A stretch of DNA of 64,000 bases. It comes from Hyaloscypha bicolor E (taxonomy: Eukaryota; Ascomycota; Leotiomycetes; Helotiales; Hyaloscyphaceae). The translations under genes were made by a program, and so were the position numbers. How positions within the stretch are numbered: the first letter of the stretch is position 1; each line of letters begins with the position of its first letter. The notes beneath the pieces are model-generated. The model was given only the letters and a program-made list of their open reading frames with translations. It made no database searches and was not told where the DNA came from. The stretch is taken from assembly GCF_002865645.1 (NCBI RefSeq), contig NW_020194555.1, positions 124,001 to 188,000 of the forward strand, given 5' to 3'. Positions 49,510 through 61,423 of the stretch are shown here, piece after piece.

Positions 49510-50276
49510 AAATACTCGTATTGGTGATCACCATATAACACATCGCTCATGCACTGGGCATAGAATCCAAAGTCACACTGTCATAGGCTCAAGTCCCACA
49601 GCTCCCTCAGACTGACACAAGTTTTAGCAGTTGCCGTATCTGGACGGCTGTGTGTATGAAGTTATCCTGTTGGTAAGTGGTCTCACGGCCCTGTTCTCTT
49701 TCTCTTTGCTTTTATCAATAAGTCGTTTACCAATATTCAATTTCTGCAGAAGAGATTTTAATATATCAGGAGCCCGGTTTACTGTTTTAACTATGACAGA
49801 GTTGGGAAAGGCAAGACGAAAGCTGTTCGCTGGGCAGGAACGATATTCTCCGTCAGCGTCAAAAATACGATGTTCCAAAACTTCGTACTAATTCCCTCGA
49901 TGCGATAATCCATCTCATCAGCTCTGCGATCTTCGGTTCTGACCTCCACACATACCATGGGCGCGCAACGCTATAAGACACCATTTAGCCTTCGGCCACG
50001 AAAATTAAAACATTGTCGAGGGGGAGGATAATGTGATAATAACTAAGAAAGAGGTCCCGCAGTTGTCACGGGGTCATGTGCTTAATAGGAAAGTAACGGA
50101 AAAGTTAAAGATACTGGGAGCTATGGAGTTATAAAGGCCCCGGACGCTCCGACTCTAGCCCAAGTTTGCCTCTGCATCCGTATCCTCGTCCCGAGCCTGA
50201 CTCTTGACGATGCGGCATTAACAGCAGCCTTGAAGTTTGTAATCTTTTGCCCCTCACTTCCTAATAAACTAGTTAG
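49510..50276. other. Intergenic, no supported gene
   Basis: Normal composition. Open frames of 84-86 codons occur on both strands at about 49624-49891 but overlap one another and show no motif. Nothing else was seen. Confidence 0.4.
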
Positions 50277-50640
50277 TCAAACCAAGTTTCCGTCTAGCCA
50301 GGAATTCGATGTGACTTGCTTAGGTATGTATCCTCCTCCATGGGCTCGCTTCTTGACGGGCTGCTGGGCTCCCTGGAGCGCTTGAGAAGATTGTTGCTGC
50401 TGTGTGGGTTGGTATGTAGGTCCCGATTGTTGCACCTGCAGAGTAAGTGTAAGCTGGGTCGGAAAGTGTTGGCTACCGTCAGATATAGTCACCTTTCCAA
50501 AAGTGCCTCCTTGCTGAGTTGTAGACTTATTCCCAGGTATGAAAGACCCTCCATGCGGCCGCCTTGAGTTTGTCTGAGTACGGTCAGTCACCTTGGCATT
50601 TGGTGGGACTTGAGCAAACCATTGTTAATTGTTGAATTTC
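50277..50640 (-). CDS. Hypothetical glutamine-rich ORF with an internal repeat (uncertain)
   Basis: The minus strand is open from about 50634 to a stop at 50277, without an in-frame ATG at its 5' end. The protein is rich in Q, S, T and P, and repeats a motif at both ends: RRPHGGSFIPGN and KRAHGGGYIPKQ, separated by about 60 residues with a QQQQ-containing linker. The repeat and biased composition suggest a real, possibly 5'-incomplete coding exon, perhaps with an upstream exon that I could not place. No known domain is recognised. Confidence 0.3.
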
Positions 50641-51527
50641 AAAAGGGAAATGACTCGGTTATGTTGAGATTGTTGAGGAAGGGGGTATTCGGTATGGGGA
50701 GGTAAGATTACATATTCTTTTGGGCGGCTAGGAAATGGCGGACTGCGAGAGGCGAATCGACAACTTGGAGCCTCGCTGCCGCACGTCCTCGAACAATTGA
50801 CTCATGACTGGGACTCCATCGCCCAAGTCGGTGAAATTATGACGCCGCCCAGAGGTGATCTCCCGGAATTTACTCCACAAAGGGAAGGCGGCAACGACCC
50901 TCAGTCAAGTCCTCGTTACACAAGCGGCACGGGAAATAGCGCGTTTCAGTGTCACGACGCCCGACTACTTAGCCTTTACGCCCGACTACTGAGCCATTAC
51001 GCTCGAGGACAAGGAGTCGTGGAATACAGAACCCTACTAGATCACGCAAAACATCGTATTTTAAGATTTCATTTAGATGAGGTTCAGTCTCAATTGCACG
51101 ACAGCCTCACGTCAGCTTAGGGCGTCCCAAAATTTTCTTTCCGAAACATTCGGCCTTCTTGAGCCCCTTTTTACGGTACGCGCGGTTCTGCTAGGGACGA
51201 CGAAAAGTATTTAAAAATGCTACGACGGAATTCTGTGTAGCTAAACTAAGGTGGAAGGCTGACCATTGACGCAAAAGAAAAATTCGTACGGAGGGCGAAC
51301 TCCCCAGATATATTTCCATCCACGCAGGTTGGCTTCTCCATAACTGTAAGTAAGCAAAAGACACTCTCTATCGTAAATCACACAGTTTCTCACGCCCCCA
51401 GGCATGCTTAAGGCAATTCAGCCACGAGCAGCAACGCAATCCAAAAATCTCTACGCATACTCATATCGGAGGTCAGCACAATAGGATTGAAGCATCCATA
51501 CGTCTAACACCAGCGCTTCCTCCTGCT
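50641..51527. other. Upstream region of the HET-like membrane protein gene
   Basis: Contains a plus-strand open frame of 107 codons (50797-51120) with a short internal duplication (DARLLSLYARLLSHYARG), without recognisable family. The last 400 bases presumably hold the promoter and 5' leader of the gene starting at 51528. Confidence 0.3.
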
Positions 51528-54058
51528 ATGGGGCCAGCAACTGGATCTCGGGTGCTTCGAGAGAACTACCCGCTTCCACCTGTTCCAAATCCTACCAGCA
51601 GTTCACAATCATACCCATCTCGTAGCCCATCAATGATGGACAAAGGGCCTCCATTGCCACCATTACCCACAGAACTTGGTTGTGAGAGCGCAAAAAATCC
51701 TCCACCAACAGGCCAAAACACCAACAGACCTGGTCATTGTTCTTGCGCATATCGGCACAGAGATTTGTTGGGAAGAATCTGGATTGGACCGGAAGACGAT
51801 CGATATCTGAGTTCTCACGATGGGCGCTTAGCGGAACTTGTTGTGCAGACGGCTGGTGAGCTGTGTAACCGTCCCACCGACGTGACTTGGAAACGCACCA
51901 CCATTCGAAATGCAACTCCCCTCATGCTTCGAATTGTATGCTGGACAATGTCTTCTATATCGATGTACCCAGATCAGACGGTTATGGGAGGTCCCATCAG
52001 CGACGAGTCTTCTGTATCATTGAACGCAAACCAGAAGGCTGAAAGGGGCCAAATTCGCCTCGGCGAAGACGACTGGGGTAGAGTTTTTGTCAAGTGGCTT
52101 CCAGCGTCCTTTGCACTTTTCGTTTTGGTAGGTTCGAACCTCTTTGAAGTTGTTGCAGCATCTTCATTCGGGTCCTGTCTGACTTGTTGCAGATGTTCAT
52201 TCCCGCAGACTTGAATGGCGAAGTGAGGAACAGCGGTTTCTATGAAAAGTTCAAGTACCGATATTGGGGCTATGCTAAAATCCCAAGCAACCCCCAAGAC
52301 AGTGCAATGAACAATCGCAGGGTACTCGGAGAGAGTCAAGGAATCAACCCTATATCGGAGCGGCCACTCCGACCAAGATATTTATGTTTTCTGGATGAAG
52401 TGAATGGAGTCAGTGTTGAGAAAGTTGAAGATCGGATTTCCCGGAAAGGAATTGAATATGACATGAATTATATCTTCGTGGCATATACGAACGAGCAATT
52501 CTCTCAGGACGAGGATGAAGACATGGAAGCTCTCCACCATATCGCCCAGGGAGCAGCTAGAGCCACTGGTGTCCCAGCATACTGGATTGGATGCAGCTGC
52601 ATGCCTGACGAAGACCAGATAACAGAAGATATCCACCGGATCAGCGATGTCGTTCGCGGCGCTCATTCTTTGGTCGTTATTGTCGGCCCCCCATCCGGAA
52701 ATAATGAGTGTGAGATGGGGATGGAGGGAATGCTGAAACAGTGGGGAACTCGAATGTGGACATTTCCAGAGGTTCTGCTCAGTCCCCGGAACCACGAAAT
52801 TGCCGTTTACACTCGTGGGCAGGACATGAACAGCCCTCTGACGGTGCATAAAAGAAACTTTGCAGCTCTTGCGTGGGAGGACGCAGCTATTGCTAGGCAG
52901 CTGGTTGACCACTATGAATCGTCCATACACTTGACACCGCTGGAATTAGTTACTCTTGCATTGCGGTGCTTACAAAGTCGAGAGACCGTGCAGTGGTCCG
53001 AAGGTGATATGTCGTATGCATTGATGGGACTTCTGCGGCGTAGGCCCAAGGTCCATCCTGAAGACACTGCTTTCCAGGCTTTCGCACGACTATCTCTCGC
53101 CAACGACAGCAACAAGTTACTTGAACGCTTGATTTGCACACTGCCCAAGGATATCGGCCAACAGTGGTACACGACAGACGATGCTTGGGACGTAAATTTA
53201 TGGGATATCGATCCGACGTGCCAGGTTGCTGGAGTTGGCGACGACAATACGGTAATCCTGAGTGGAGCATTTGGAGCTCCAATTCGATGGAAATCGTTCG
53301 CTCCAGTTGCCCTTCTCACGCGGACTACAGTGAAGCGTTGGGTCGCAAGGATCTGCCTTCGCGGAGCTCCAGCGTGGTTCATTTTGGGAGTCTTCTTCAT
53401 TGCGCTCGGTTCCGGCACTCCTAAGATCAAGATTCTTCTTGGTATCGGCGGCTTCTTCCTCGCTTTCTCGTTGGCTACGATCCTCGCATCTCCGTACATG
53501 CTTCGTGTCATCTACATGGGCAAATCATGGGGCACACAACCATGGTTCTTCGGCTTCGAAGGCTACCTTGACATCGCAACCATTGAAACCAACATTTTTG
53601 GCGTTAATTTGGGTCGCCTGACGTGGAGCCCATTCAGTAGCGAGCTTTCTCGCCACTACGAGACAGATGAAGATGAGTGTATCGGGATAGATCCCACGGA
53701 AGATCCAGTTGTCAAACGTCTAGTACAGGAGGCTAGCAACGGAAATCATGGGCAACCAAAGGTATTCACGCTTGTCGACACTTACACCATGACAGTGACA
53801 ATGTTTCGGGCTGCGCGACCGCCCGTTGCAGTGTTATTGTGCGGAAGTGAGGGAGGCATGCAGCGTGCCGTCATGTGCTCCTATGACTGGCCAACTCAAA
53901 CACTTTATCGCGAGACAGTATTGCGGATGAAGACGTTGGTGTTGGAAAAGATGTCTCGAGTGGATAGTTTACAGCTTGGATTGCAGAGGCCGCCTCAGAC
54001 CCGCTGCCACTGCAAACCTTCACAAACATATCCCGAGGGAGGAGCTAACAATGTTTGA
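51528..54058 (+). CDS. Large fungal membrane protein with HET-like region
   Basis: Two exons, 51528-52127 and 52193-54058, joined by a 65-bp GT-AG intron in phase 0, give 821 residues. The first 70 residues are proline-rich and disordered. A conserved block follows: PRYLCFLDEVNG, RISRKGIEYDMNYIFVAYT, then PAYWIGCSCMPDEDQ...DIHRISDVVRGAHSLVVIVG (about 329-365) and RMWTFPEVLLSP (about 388). The order and spacing of these last pieces recall the HET domain (WIDAICINQ ... Q...M..IY..A..V..WLG ... R.WT.QE). I recall this as a widespread, uncharacterised fungal family, sometimes mis-labelled as a dehydrogenase; nothing here suggests one. Two adjacent hydrophobic segments at about 590-607 and 613-640 indicate membrane insertion. 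The frame is intact. A role in self/non-self recognition is only inferred from the HET-like pattern. Confidence 0.85.
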
Positions 54059-54831
54059 TGAAAAGAAGTCTATTTCCATTTTCTCTTCTAATTATTTACG
54101 TCTGTTGATCTTTGATTGCCCGGGAAATTAATACTAGGAATGCATTCGTTTTTCTATCCAACTAAACAAAAATGAATAATGTGTATTTATCTACCTTCAT
54201 AGTTGTTGTACTGGTGCCTCACATTGCTACAGAGTTAACGGTGCATAACATGATGTGATATGACCCCGGGAAGTAGGCCCGTCGGTGTCCCCTCAAGCCT
54301 CGCCATGCAACAGCCCTTCCCTCCTTCTAGCACCTTATATTTGACGAAGAAAGCACATCCGTTTGTATTGCGTCGCTGGCTGGGATAGTTCGAATTAGTT
54401 TAACAAACTTGGAGATGTCTCCTCTTATTAGCAAGGAAACCGAGAGCGCGCCATTTCAATGCAAATTGATTCGGTCACCGATCATGGCCTTTAACAGACC
54501 AGGCTTTAAATATAATACAAGTACTATCATAAACTGTAGCACCTGTTAGTTTATTAGATAGCCACATGCTAAATCCAGATGTGCCGTCACCTAAATCAAC
54601 ATCGGAGGTCACTGCAACTATCCGTCGAGTTGTAGATAATTAAGTTCCATTTACCACGACCAATTCTTGTGTAGTTCCTAAACCAAACAACCCTAGAATC
54701 AAGAGTACACAGCTATTTATTTAGATAGCATTTTTTTCAGCACTAGGAGGTGGGATAGAGATTTCAGGGATTGCCCTGCTAACACTTCAGGATGATGTCA
54801 CCGTCCTCTCAATGCCTTAGAGATAAGATAA
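54059..54831. other. Intergenic between convergent genes
   Basis: Shared 3' region of the HET-like gene and the CorA-like gene. Normal to slightly AT-rich, with no open frame of note and no repeat seen. Confidence 0.4.
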
Positions 54832-56487
54832 TTAGTGCCCAGGATTCGACCTTCTTACAGACCTCCCATTGTACAAGTACCACAGGATGGCAACGGTAGC
54901 AGTTAATGGGATTGAAATGACCCAAAATAACCAAAATGTTGTAGAAACTCGGATATGTCCTCCCGTACTATCAAAGCTGAAAAATTGGCTGCCAAAAATG
55001 GTCTAAGATTACAACACATTAGCCGATCCTTAATTAATCGAAATTTGAATCGAGGCCACCTACAGCCGTGGTAGAGATCGGCAAGAAGAATAGAGTCATT
55101 GCTGCGATAGTCTTCATCGAGTCACTGTCTCTTTGCATGACTCTGCTATCTTGCTGCGTCACGAGATTAAAGGACTATTCAAACTAATGTCAGCCACGGC
55201 GTATTTCTCGCGGTTTCCCTTCGGGCTGCTTACTAGATTAATAATATTCTGCATCCTTTTCTCCAAGCTCCTCAGACGCAGGTTCACCGAGTGAAAAAGT
55301 CCTTGCTTGTATTTTAGCCTGAATTGTGTTGCTTCCATGGCCTCTGTGCTGCTGGGACCAGCCATCTCCAAGAGATATTTGTGATGGGCGAGCATATTCT
55401 CAACGGTCAGGAGAATAGCATCTGAGCCTTCCTTTAAGTAGATAATGTGCTTGGCCACATTATGCAGACCGACAAAATCCAGTTGGTCGCTGTAATCTCG
55501 GGAATGTGCCCGATCGAGCGTTTTCTATCTGCATCAATATGGTGTTGGAAAGTGTACCAAGAGGGGAGAGAGTACTGTACTCACTTCTTCGATTGCACGA
55601 AATACATCAGATAGACTCCAAACCAAACCATCGGCTTGAATGAACAACTCATCTAAGATGATGACGAAAAGGTTATATGGGTCATGGACTGCATCTCTCC
55701 ATGTAGAATTTGAGGCAAGGCGCTCGAATCGTTGCTGGAGCGAGATGGATGCTCCAAAGCAGATCAAAGTCATGCAAGTGTGGTTACTAGGATAGGAACT
55801 ACTCAACGGAAACCATTTTAAGAAAAATCCTGCCCTGATCCAAGACCAATCCATTTGGTTATGGTGAATTGAAGCGCCCGGAGCAATAACAGGGTTAATT
55901 ATTTGCGGACTGTGGCCCTCAAAATGCTGAACAGTAATGTTCTTGCATAGGAAGTGAAACCAAGAGTCTGCTATATCAGCTCCACAGTTTAGAAGGGATA
56001 CGCAGTGTACTTACAATGCCAGTTATTACTATCTTTATTGGTGCCGAAAGAGTGTGTAACGGATTGAATTCTTTCGGATACAAAGCCGGGAGGAACTGAG
56101 TAGTGCCGAAAGAGTTGCTCAAGACCTGCTACAGTCTCGTGTGTCGGTTCGTCCAGGGGAGCGAATCTACCCGTCTACAAATTAGTTGATCCGACAGCAC
56201 AGCAGCAGCTCCAATGTTACTAACATTACACGCAAATGAGGTTCTGGACGAGCGAACAGACCGTCTAGGCTCATTTCACGAATGGGCTGGGCGGAAGCGG
56301 CATTTTGCAATAGTGCTAGCCAAACAAGTCAGCTATCTTTCTCAACAACATGCTTGTGGTTGAGTTATTTGCCTTCAGGCCATTCGAGGACGCCCACACG
56401 TAATTCTTCTACTCCGAGAGCCTGGCCGGGTCCTGGGATGTTTGCGTAGGAGTCAAAGCGATGCGTACCGTCGCAAAAGGAGAGCAT
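54832..56487 (-). CDS. Fungal CorA-like membrane protein, seven exons
   Basis: Exons (minus strand order) 56373-56487, 56230-56315, 56015-56174, 55585-55970, 55234-55524, 55064-55153 and 54832-55002 join in frame to 432 residues. Introns are 44-80 bp. The first uses GC-AG (AAG|GCAAAT), the others GT-AG. Landmarks are WFHFLCKNITV, DWSWIRAGFFLKW, DPYNLFVIILDELF, LHNVAKHIIYLKEGSDAILL, then SLEKRMQNIINL running into QDSRVMQRDSDSMKTIAAMT. Two C-terminal membrane helices follow, at about 361-381 and 397-420 (WLFWVISIPLTATVAILWYL). This is the layout of fungal CorA-like proteins, relatives of CorA magnesium channels. The GMN pore motif expected after the first helix is not present; TIFGSQFF stands there, so ion transport is uncertain. 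The ATG at 56485-56487 is the first after an in-frame stop. Confidence 0.85.
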
Positions 56488-57400
56488 CCTTGTTCCAGGG
56501 CGAACAGAATGCCCAACAAAGATAGATCCTTATTTTGAAAACAGACGGGCAACTTGTGTAGATTCCAAGACCCTGGTGCGTGTACAAGGGGTATTGTTGT
56601 GTGTGCTGATAGGGCTGAAACCTAAATCGCATAATCACAACCCGAGTCAACTCTGTTAAGCAAACCCAAGCGAAGCGAATCGATACTGTCAGTTGGAAGC
56701 TGGTGTTGCTTTTTTTCTTCTTTTTTTTTTGGACACGTGACCAATTCATAAGTCCTCCAGAGAAACCCATTTCCAAATAACCTTAAAACCGGAAGTGGTA
56801 TTACCAAATAAATATTAGATATGCAATTATACAAAATTTGCATATACTGATATAGCATATGAAACATACAAAATAATAGAATTTAAATATTTAATCACTT
56901 TTCTACTTGTAAGTTTTCATGACCTGCACGTGACTGCCATTCGACAATTGTGAACCCGTGTTATTTCCTATGCCTCCGACTATAAATACGGCATATATAG
57001 CTGCGTCATATAAAGAAAAAGGTTTTGGTAGTTTCATTTATTTCCCTTCTTCTTTTTGTTTATATAAAGTTACCCTTGTGCAAATACTTAGCATTGTTGT
57101 ATCCATGACGCCATGTCCGACGGATTTATCCACAGAATGGGATGGGAATAGTTCCGCTCCGTTCTTGATATGATGATATCCGGGGGTGTAAGGCGAAGTG
57201 GAAATGTAAAAAAGATTTGGTTCACGGGAGGGATGCTTCTGCGGATTATCTTTGGAGGTCTTTGCCAAGAGCGGTGATCTGACTTCTGGGATGCGCCGGG
57301 GCATATAACGACCAAGCGGATAGTATCAAGAATGGTCGGATACAGGTGCTGATTCCAAAGGTTATCTAAAGGCGCAAGATTGTAGATTGAAGGAATGTTC
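56488..57400. other. Intergenic, partly AT-rich
   Basis: Upstream of the CorA-like gene. It contains a T/C run near 56707-56730 and an AT-rich segment at 56790-57060. Open frames here are short and overlap on both strands without motifs. Confidence 0.35.
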
Positions 57401-58138
57401 ACTGATTTGAGGTGTTTGAGGGAAGCAGAATGATTGGAACAAAGAGGGGGTGCTTCAATACGGATAAAATCCCTACTGAGGAAGAATTGGAAAGACTCAG
57501 AATAAACCCGAAACGAGAAACTAAAACTCGGCCTCTGGCGAGGGAGGGCATTTCCAGATGGCTATCTAACTTGTCACATTTGGATTGTTGGGGGAGAGTA
57601 GAATTTGAAGAGCTGACGGAGAATTCGAGTAGAGACGTGATAGTAGCATAAAACGGGAGAATTTATTTGTAACCATTTGCCTGTGGTTCCTTCCAGTTCG
57701 GAGTTGGAAAATTATTGTCGTATATAAATGCTGATGGGATATCCCCATGGACGCAACTAGTATTGGGAAACGTTCGTATCCCAGTAAGAGTCTGACAACT
57801 TTGAGGCAGGGAGTACAGAACGCTAATGTAAGTTTAAGAGTGCCTCGCATTTGGTTGAGAGAGTTATCTCCAATGCTGCATCAATTTCAGCCCACTCATT
57901 TCTTCTCTTTGAAATCGTCGTTCATCTACTAATATCCGGGTACTTTGGAGCTGAAGATCGCCAGGAAGAGGCATGCTTCTATGACGAAACGCGACATCGT
58001 GAATGGAATCCTCACATCTCTAGGAATCCCTTTTTCCAAACATTAAATGCGGAAACTTGGATGATTTTGAAGTGCGCGGAGAATCTCGTGGAGTCATGGG
58101 CAGTGGGAGAGGCAATCATTAAACAGCAGAAGCAATAA
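57401..58138 (+). pseudogene. Possible degenerate gene of unknown family
   Basis: Plus-strand frames at 57412-57651 (IPTEEELERLRINPKRETKT, ISRWLSNLSHLDCWGRVEFE) and 57851-58138 (HREWNPHISRNPFFQTLNAE, TWMILKCAENLVESWAVGEA) look protein-like, with clustered W, E and K. They are not connected by a workable frame: stops intervene at 57650-57740, and the GT-AG pair at 57829-57892 joins them out of phase. They may be parts of one broken gene or chance. No family is recognised. Confidence 0.25.
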
Positions 58139-58618
58139 AACCAGTTACATGCTTCCCATGGCCTGTGGAAACAGCTGGAACCTATTAGATGCCATTAAAT
58201 TGACGCGGGAAACATAATTTGGATACACAGCTCCTCATTTCTATATTTGGCGTAATGGAAAATGCGACTCTGTTGTCGAAGCTTTGTGGCTTGAAGGCTG
58301 CACCGTTGGAATACGGAGAAACCGTGCTATTAAATGTTGTAGTTTGCTTATTGAAAATAGGTCGCCTATTTGGAGGATCTATATGATAGCATTCGGGTCG
58401 CTTTCGGACGAAGATTACGTTAGGTTCTGGTATGACCCAGAGTACGGCTGCATAGTGATCCCTGAAACAAGGAGGAGATGCCGTTCGGAGTGCACTCACA
58501 CGGAATACAGATTTCCCAGTTATAGTGAGCCGGCTGACCACAAAGTTTAACGGCAGCCAGCGCTTTTGATACGTCTCGGTGCCGGCTTTTCCTCTTGGGT
58601 AGTAAATAAGATTTTGGT
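58139..58618. other. Intergenic downstream of the transcription factor
   Basis: 3' flank of the Zn(II)2Cys6 gene. A plus-strand frame at 58263-58550 (SDEDYVRFWYDPEYGCIVIP) has a protein-like stretch but no start context or family. Nothing certain. Confidence 0.3.
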
Positions 58619-61133
58619 CTAGCCATTCACATCCATATTAAACCAATCCAACCAATCCAATCCTGTCTTATCATCCATCTGAAAAGTCGGCATATATGTC
58701 TCCAACTCCTGCCCCGCATTATTGATTGCCTCCGTGATCTGATCGTCTGACATAGCAGAGAACTGCAGGAATTCAGCATCCATCTGGCCCAATCCTAAGT
58801 CTCCTCTATTCTGATAAGTTTGAATCGGTGCTTGTATTTGCTGCACCGAATATTGTTGTTGGTTCTGTCCTGGGAGATTTCTTGATTCGACTGCTTGGGG
58901 AGGCGATCCAACGACTTCACGGAGATGACGGCCGTAGAGAGCGGAAGTGCCATTGCGATGCGGCGGATTCGAGCCAGTTCTCTCCAGTACATCAGCAGAT
59001 TCTTCGATTAGTCGTCGGATACTCGGTGCTAGGCTTATGCTTCCCGTCGAGCCCAAGGTGCTGAGATAGAATGCAAAGCAGGCAGCGAAGGAAATCATGA
59101 TCGCGGTGTTGTTTGGCATCGACTTTAATCGACTTTCGCCTTGAACTGCAGCTCGCATTACGTTCAGTGAGGAGGAGAGACCGGCTGCGCGAAAAAAGCG
59201 CTTCACTTCCACAGGGGCAGTGGGGTGGTTGATGACACTAGAATAGATTGAGAGGCGACCGTGGGTGACGAGGATTTCCACATATGGAGGGATCGAGTTA
59301 TCTGGAGGTTGTGAGCAGATAAAAAACAATGGGATACAGGGCACAAACCTTTCATCCCGCCTGTTGCAAATGCCCACGTCGCGTACCAGTTGCCGAAAAA
59401 CGAATCAATCATATCTTGCAGCCTGGGACGAGTCAGCAGGCGCATCCTGCGAGAATTCCGACTCACGATTGGGCTATGGTAGATCCGTTCACAGCGTGTG
59501 TTCTGTTACTGTCGCAGGTCTTTTTGACATCCGAGATGAGGTCGACCTGTGCAAGAGTCAGTGAAGTTCTCAATCCAGACACAAATTTGCATGCGAGATC
59601 TCTCCGAAGCATCGTTGAAGCTACGATGGACCCATCCCAACTATCTGCGGTCGGGGATTGATGCCAATTATCGCAATGCTCGATGATTGGAGTGATAGGC
59701 ACTGTGAAGCTTCGTCCTCTCGCGAGACATACACTGGAATAGGTTAGCCACTACAATTAAACCTGCTGGAAACTAGAAATACCCTCTGTCGAGCACAAAC
59801 AAGGCCAGCCATATCCTTTCTCGACGACGAAGCAATCGCTGCCCTAGCTGGGATAATGGCTCTACGTCTTGGAAACCATCGAGATCCAGTGCTTTTCTTG
59901 CGGCGATGCATTCTGATGGCGACCTAATCTCATGAACACCTGCTAAGGACTCACTCGGCGACGGTACAATGAGTTTGTTCAATGAGATATCCACTGCAAT
60001 AGTGAGAGCAGAGGCCATATAGGAGCAGGTTTCATCATCTGCCCAATGCTTTCCAGGTGCCATCCATGGAATATTGACCATGAACGCCAGGACGATTTCG
60101 GGCGATCGATTCCTATTGACGATGATATCTCGAGCGAGAAGTTTGCAGTGAGACTTGAGTCGCTTGGACAATGCAGCAGCAGTTGGGATGAAAATGGCTG
60201 ATACAGCCATAATCGAGGTAAACAAGAATGACGACTGCTTTCGGACGAATTTCGGAGTATGGAGCAGCGGGTCGAGACCCCATCGTGTATGTGCAAGATT
60301 GTCGTAGAAACTATACTGTAAGTCTCGATGCATGTTGACTGAGGAAGGGCTACTCACTATTGGAACAATGTGTTAGCCTCAACTTCCGTGGCAAGTCCCA
60401 TATCAATGGGGTCAATGTCAGATCCGACATCCAAGCTGGGACGAAATGGTCCGAAGAAGGCCTGAAGATCGGGATCCGCCACCACGTTTGAACTCCGAGG
60501 TTGGGGAAATGAGGAGCGATTTGTGGTATATGATGCTTGATTTGGCGGGGCAGAGAGATCCGAGGCTCTTGCAAGGAGCTGCAGCGGGTTCTCTGCGTCG
60601 TCAACCTCGAAGTTGTCGTCTGAAGTCTGAATTCCAGAGAGGGTCGGTTGTCCAAATTGGGTTTGCTGATGAGGACCTTGATCCTGACTGGGCGTTCTTT
60701 GGTGATGAAAAGAGGCCTCGGAACCGTTTGTCAATTGTCTGGGCAGCAGGCCTTGTGCCTCGCTCAAGAGGGTTCGCAGGTGCTGTGTGTCCTGGTCTGC
60801 TTCAAATTGCTGGTCGCTGCTCTTCGACCTCTTGATAGCCTGTTCTATTTGATAGACAGCCTTTTCCAGCCCATCACGTTTACTATTGAGTTGTGAATTT
60901 GGGAAAACCCAAGAGTCGAAGATATCACATTACTTCTTGATCCCTTTCTTCCGGCCCACCCGATATTCCGGGACGATGCACTCTGCTTGTGTCTGGGCAC
61001 ATTTCTTGCATTTGAGATGGCCAGCATCACGCAGGCATCTCGTCTTACTCCTCCTACAATTCAAACATGCAGCCTGCTTCTGGTTCTCACCCTTGTCGGT
61101 CGCATTCGAGCTAGACGGGGACTGGACCTCCAT
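58619..61133 (-). CDS. Zn(II)2Cys6 fungal transcription factor
   Basis: Six exons (minus strand order) 60934-61133, 60358-60882, 59783-60310, 59467-59733, 59349-59422 and 58619-59301 join in frame to 758 residues. Introns are 42-51 bp, GT-AG. The binuclear zinc cluster lies at residues 23-52 with spacing C-x2-C-x6-C-x8-C-x2-C-x6-C (CLNCRRSKTRC...CKKCAQTQAEC). The linker GRKKGIKNKRDGLEKAVYQI and a short coiled coil (EQAIKRSK) follow directly, spliced across intron 1, and should mediate dimerisation. A Q/S/P-rich stretch leads into the fungal-specific middle region (WGLDPLLHTPKFV, RRRERIWLALFVLDRG, CLARGRSFTVP). The C-terminus is acidic and amphipathic (LDWLDWFNMDVNG), a likely activation tail. 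ATG 61133 was chosen because it lies just before the cluster; an upstream in-frame ATG at 61334 would add 67 residues without homology. The target genes are unknown. Confidence 0.9.
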
Positions 61134-61360
61134 CGGGATGATGCTGTCAAGATCGGAAAATTTCCCAACATCGCGACAAGGCTGGCATCGAGCTGTCTCT
61201 GGGGCTCTGGGCAGGAAGATGTGATGTTCGCAAGAATTTTCTCCTCCTTCGGCCCATGAAGTACTAGGGCGGAAGGATTTCGTGAAGAAGGAAAGAGTGA
61301 ACACGATTGGAAGTTCGTCTGGAGGAGGTTGCACGTGATGTCATTTCGGTCGACCCCGCT

Positions 61361-61385
61361 TTGTGGCGGCCGTCAAACGCCACAA
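61361..61385. promoter_or_regulatory. Inverted repeat upstream of the transcription factor
   Basis: TTGTGGCG (61361-61368) and CGCCACAA (61378-61385) are perfect inverted 8-bp arms separated by 9 bp, about 230 bp upstream of the transcription factor ATG. The geometry suits binding by a dimeric regulator, possibly the factor itself. No experimental support. Confidence 0.35.
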
Positions 61386-61423
61386 CTGACAAGATTTTCT
61401 CACAACTTCATCGAAGTTGATTG

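Noticed and set aside
49624..49891. Overlapping open frames on both strands
   Set aside because: Mutual shadows without motif or start context.
51528..54058. 3-hydroxyisobutyrate dehydrogenase label for this protein family
   Set aside because: No nucleotide-binding GxGxxG motif or dehydrogenase landmarks are visible.
57829..57892. Intron joining the two protein-like frames at 57.4-58.1 kb
   Set aside because: GT-AG signals are present but the join is out of phase and runs into a stop.
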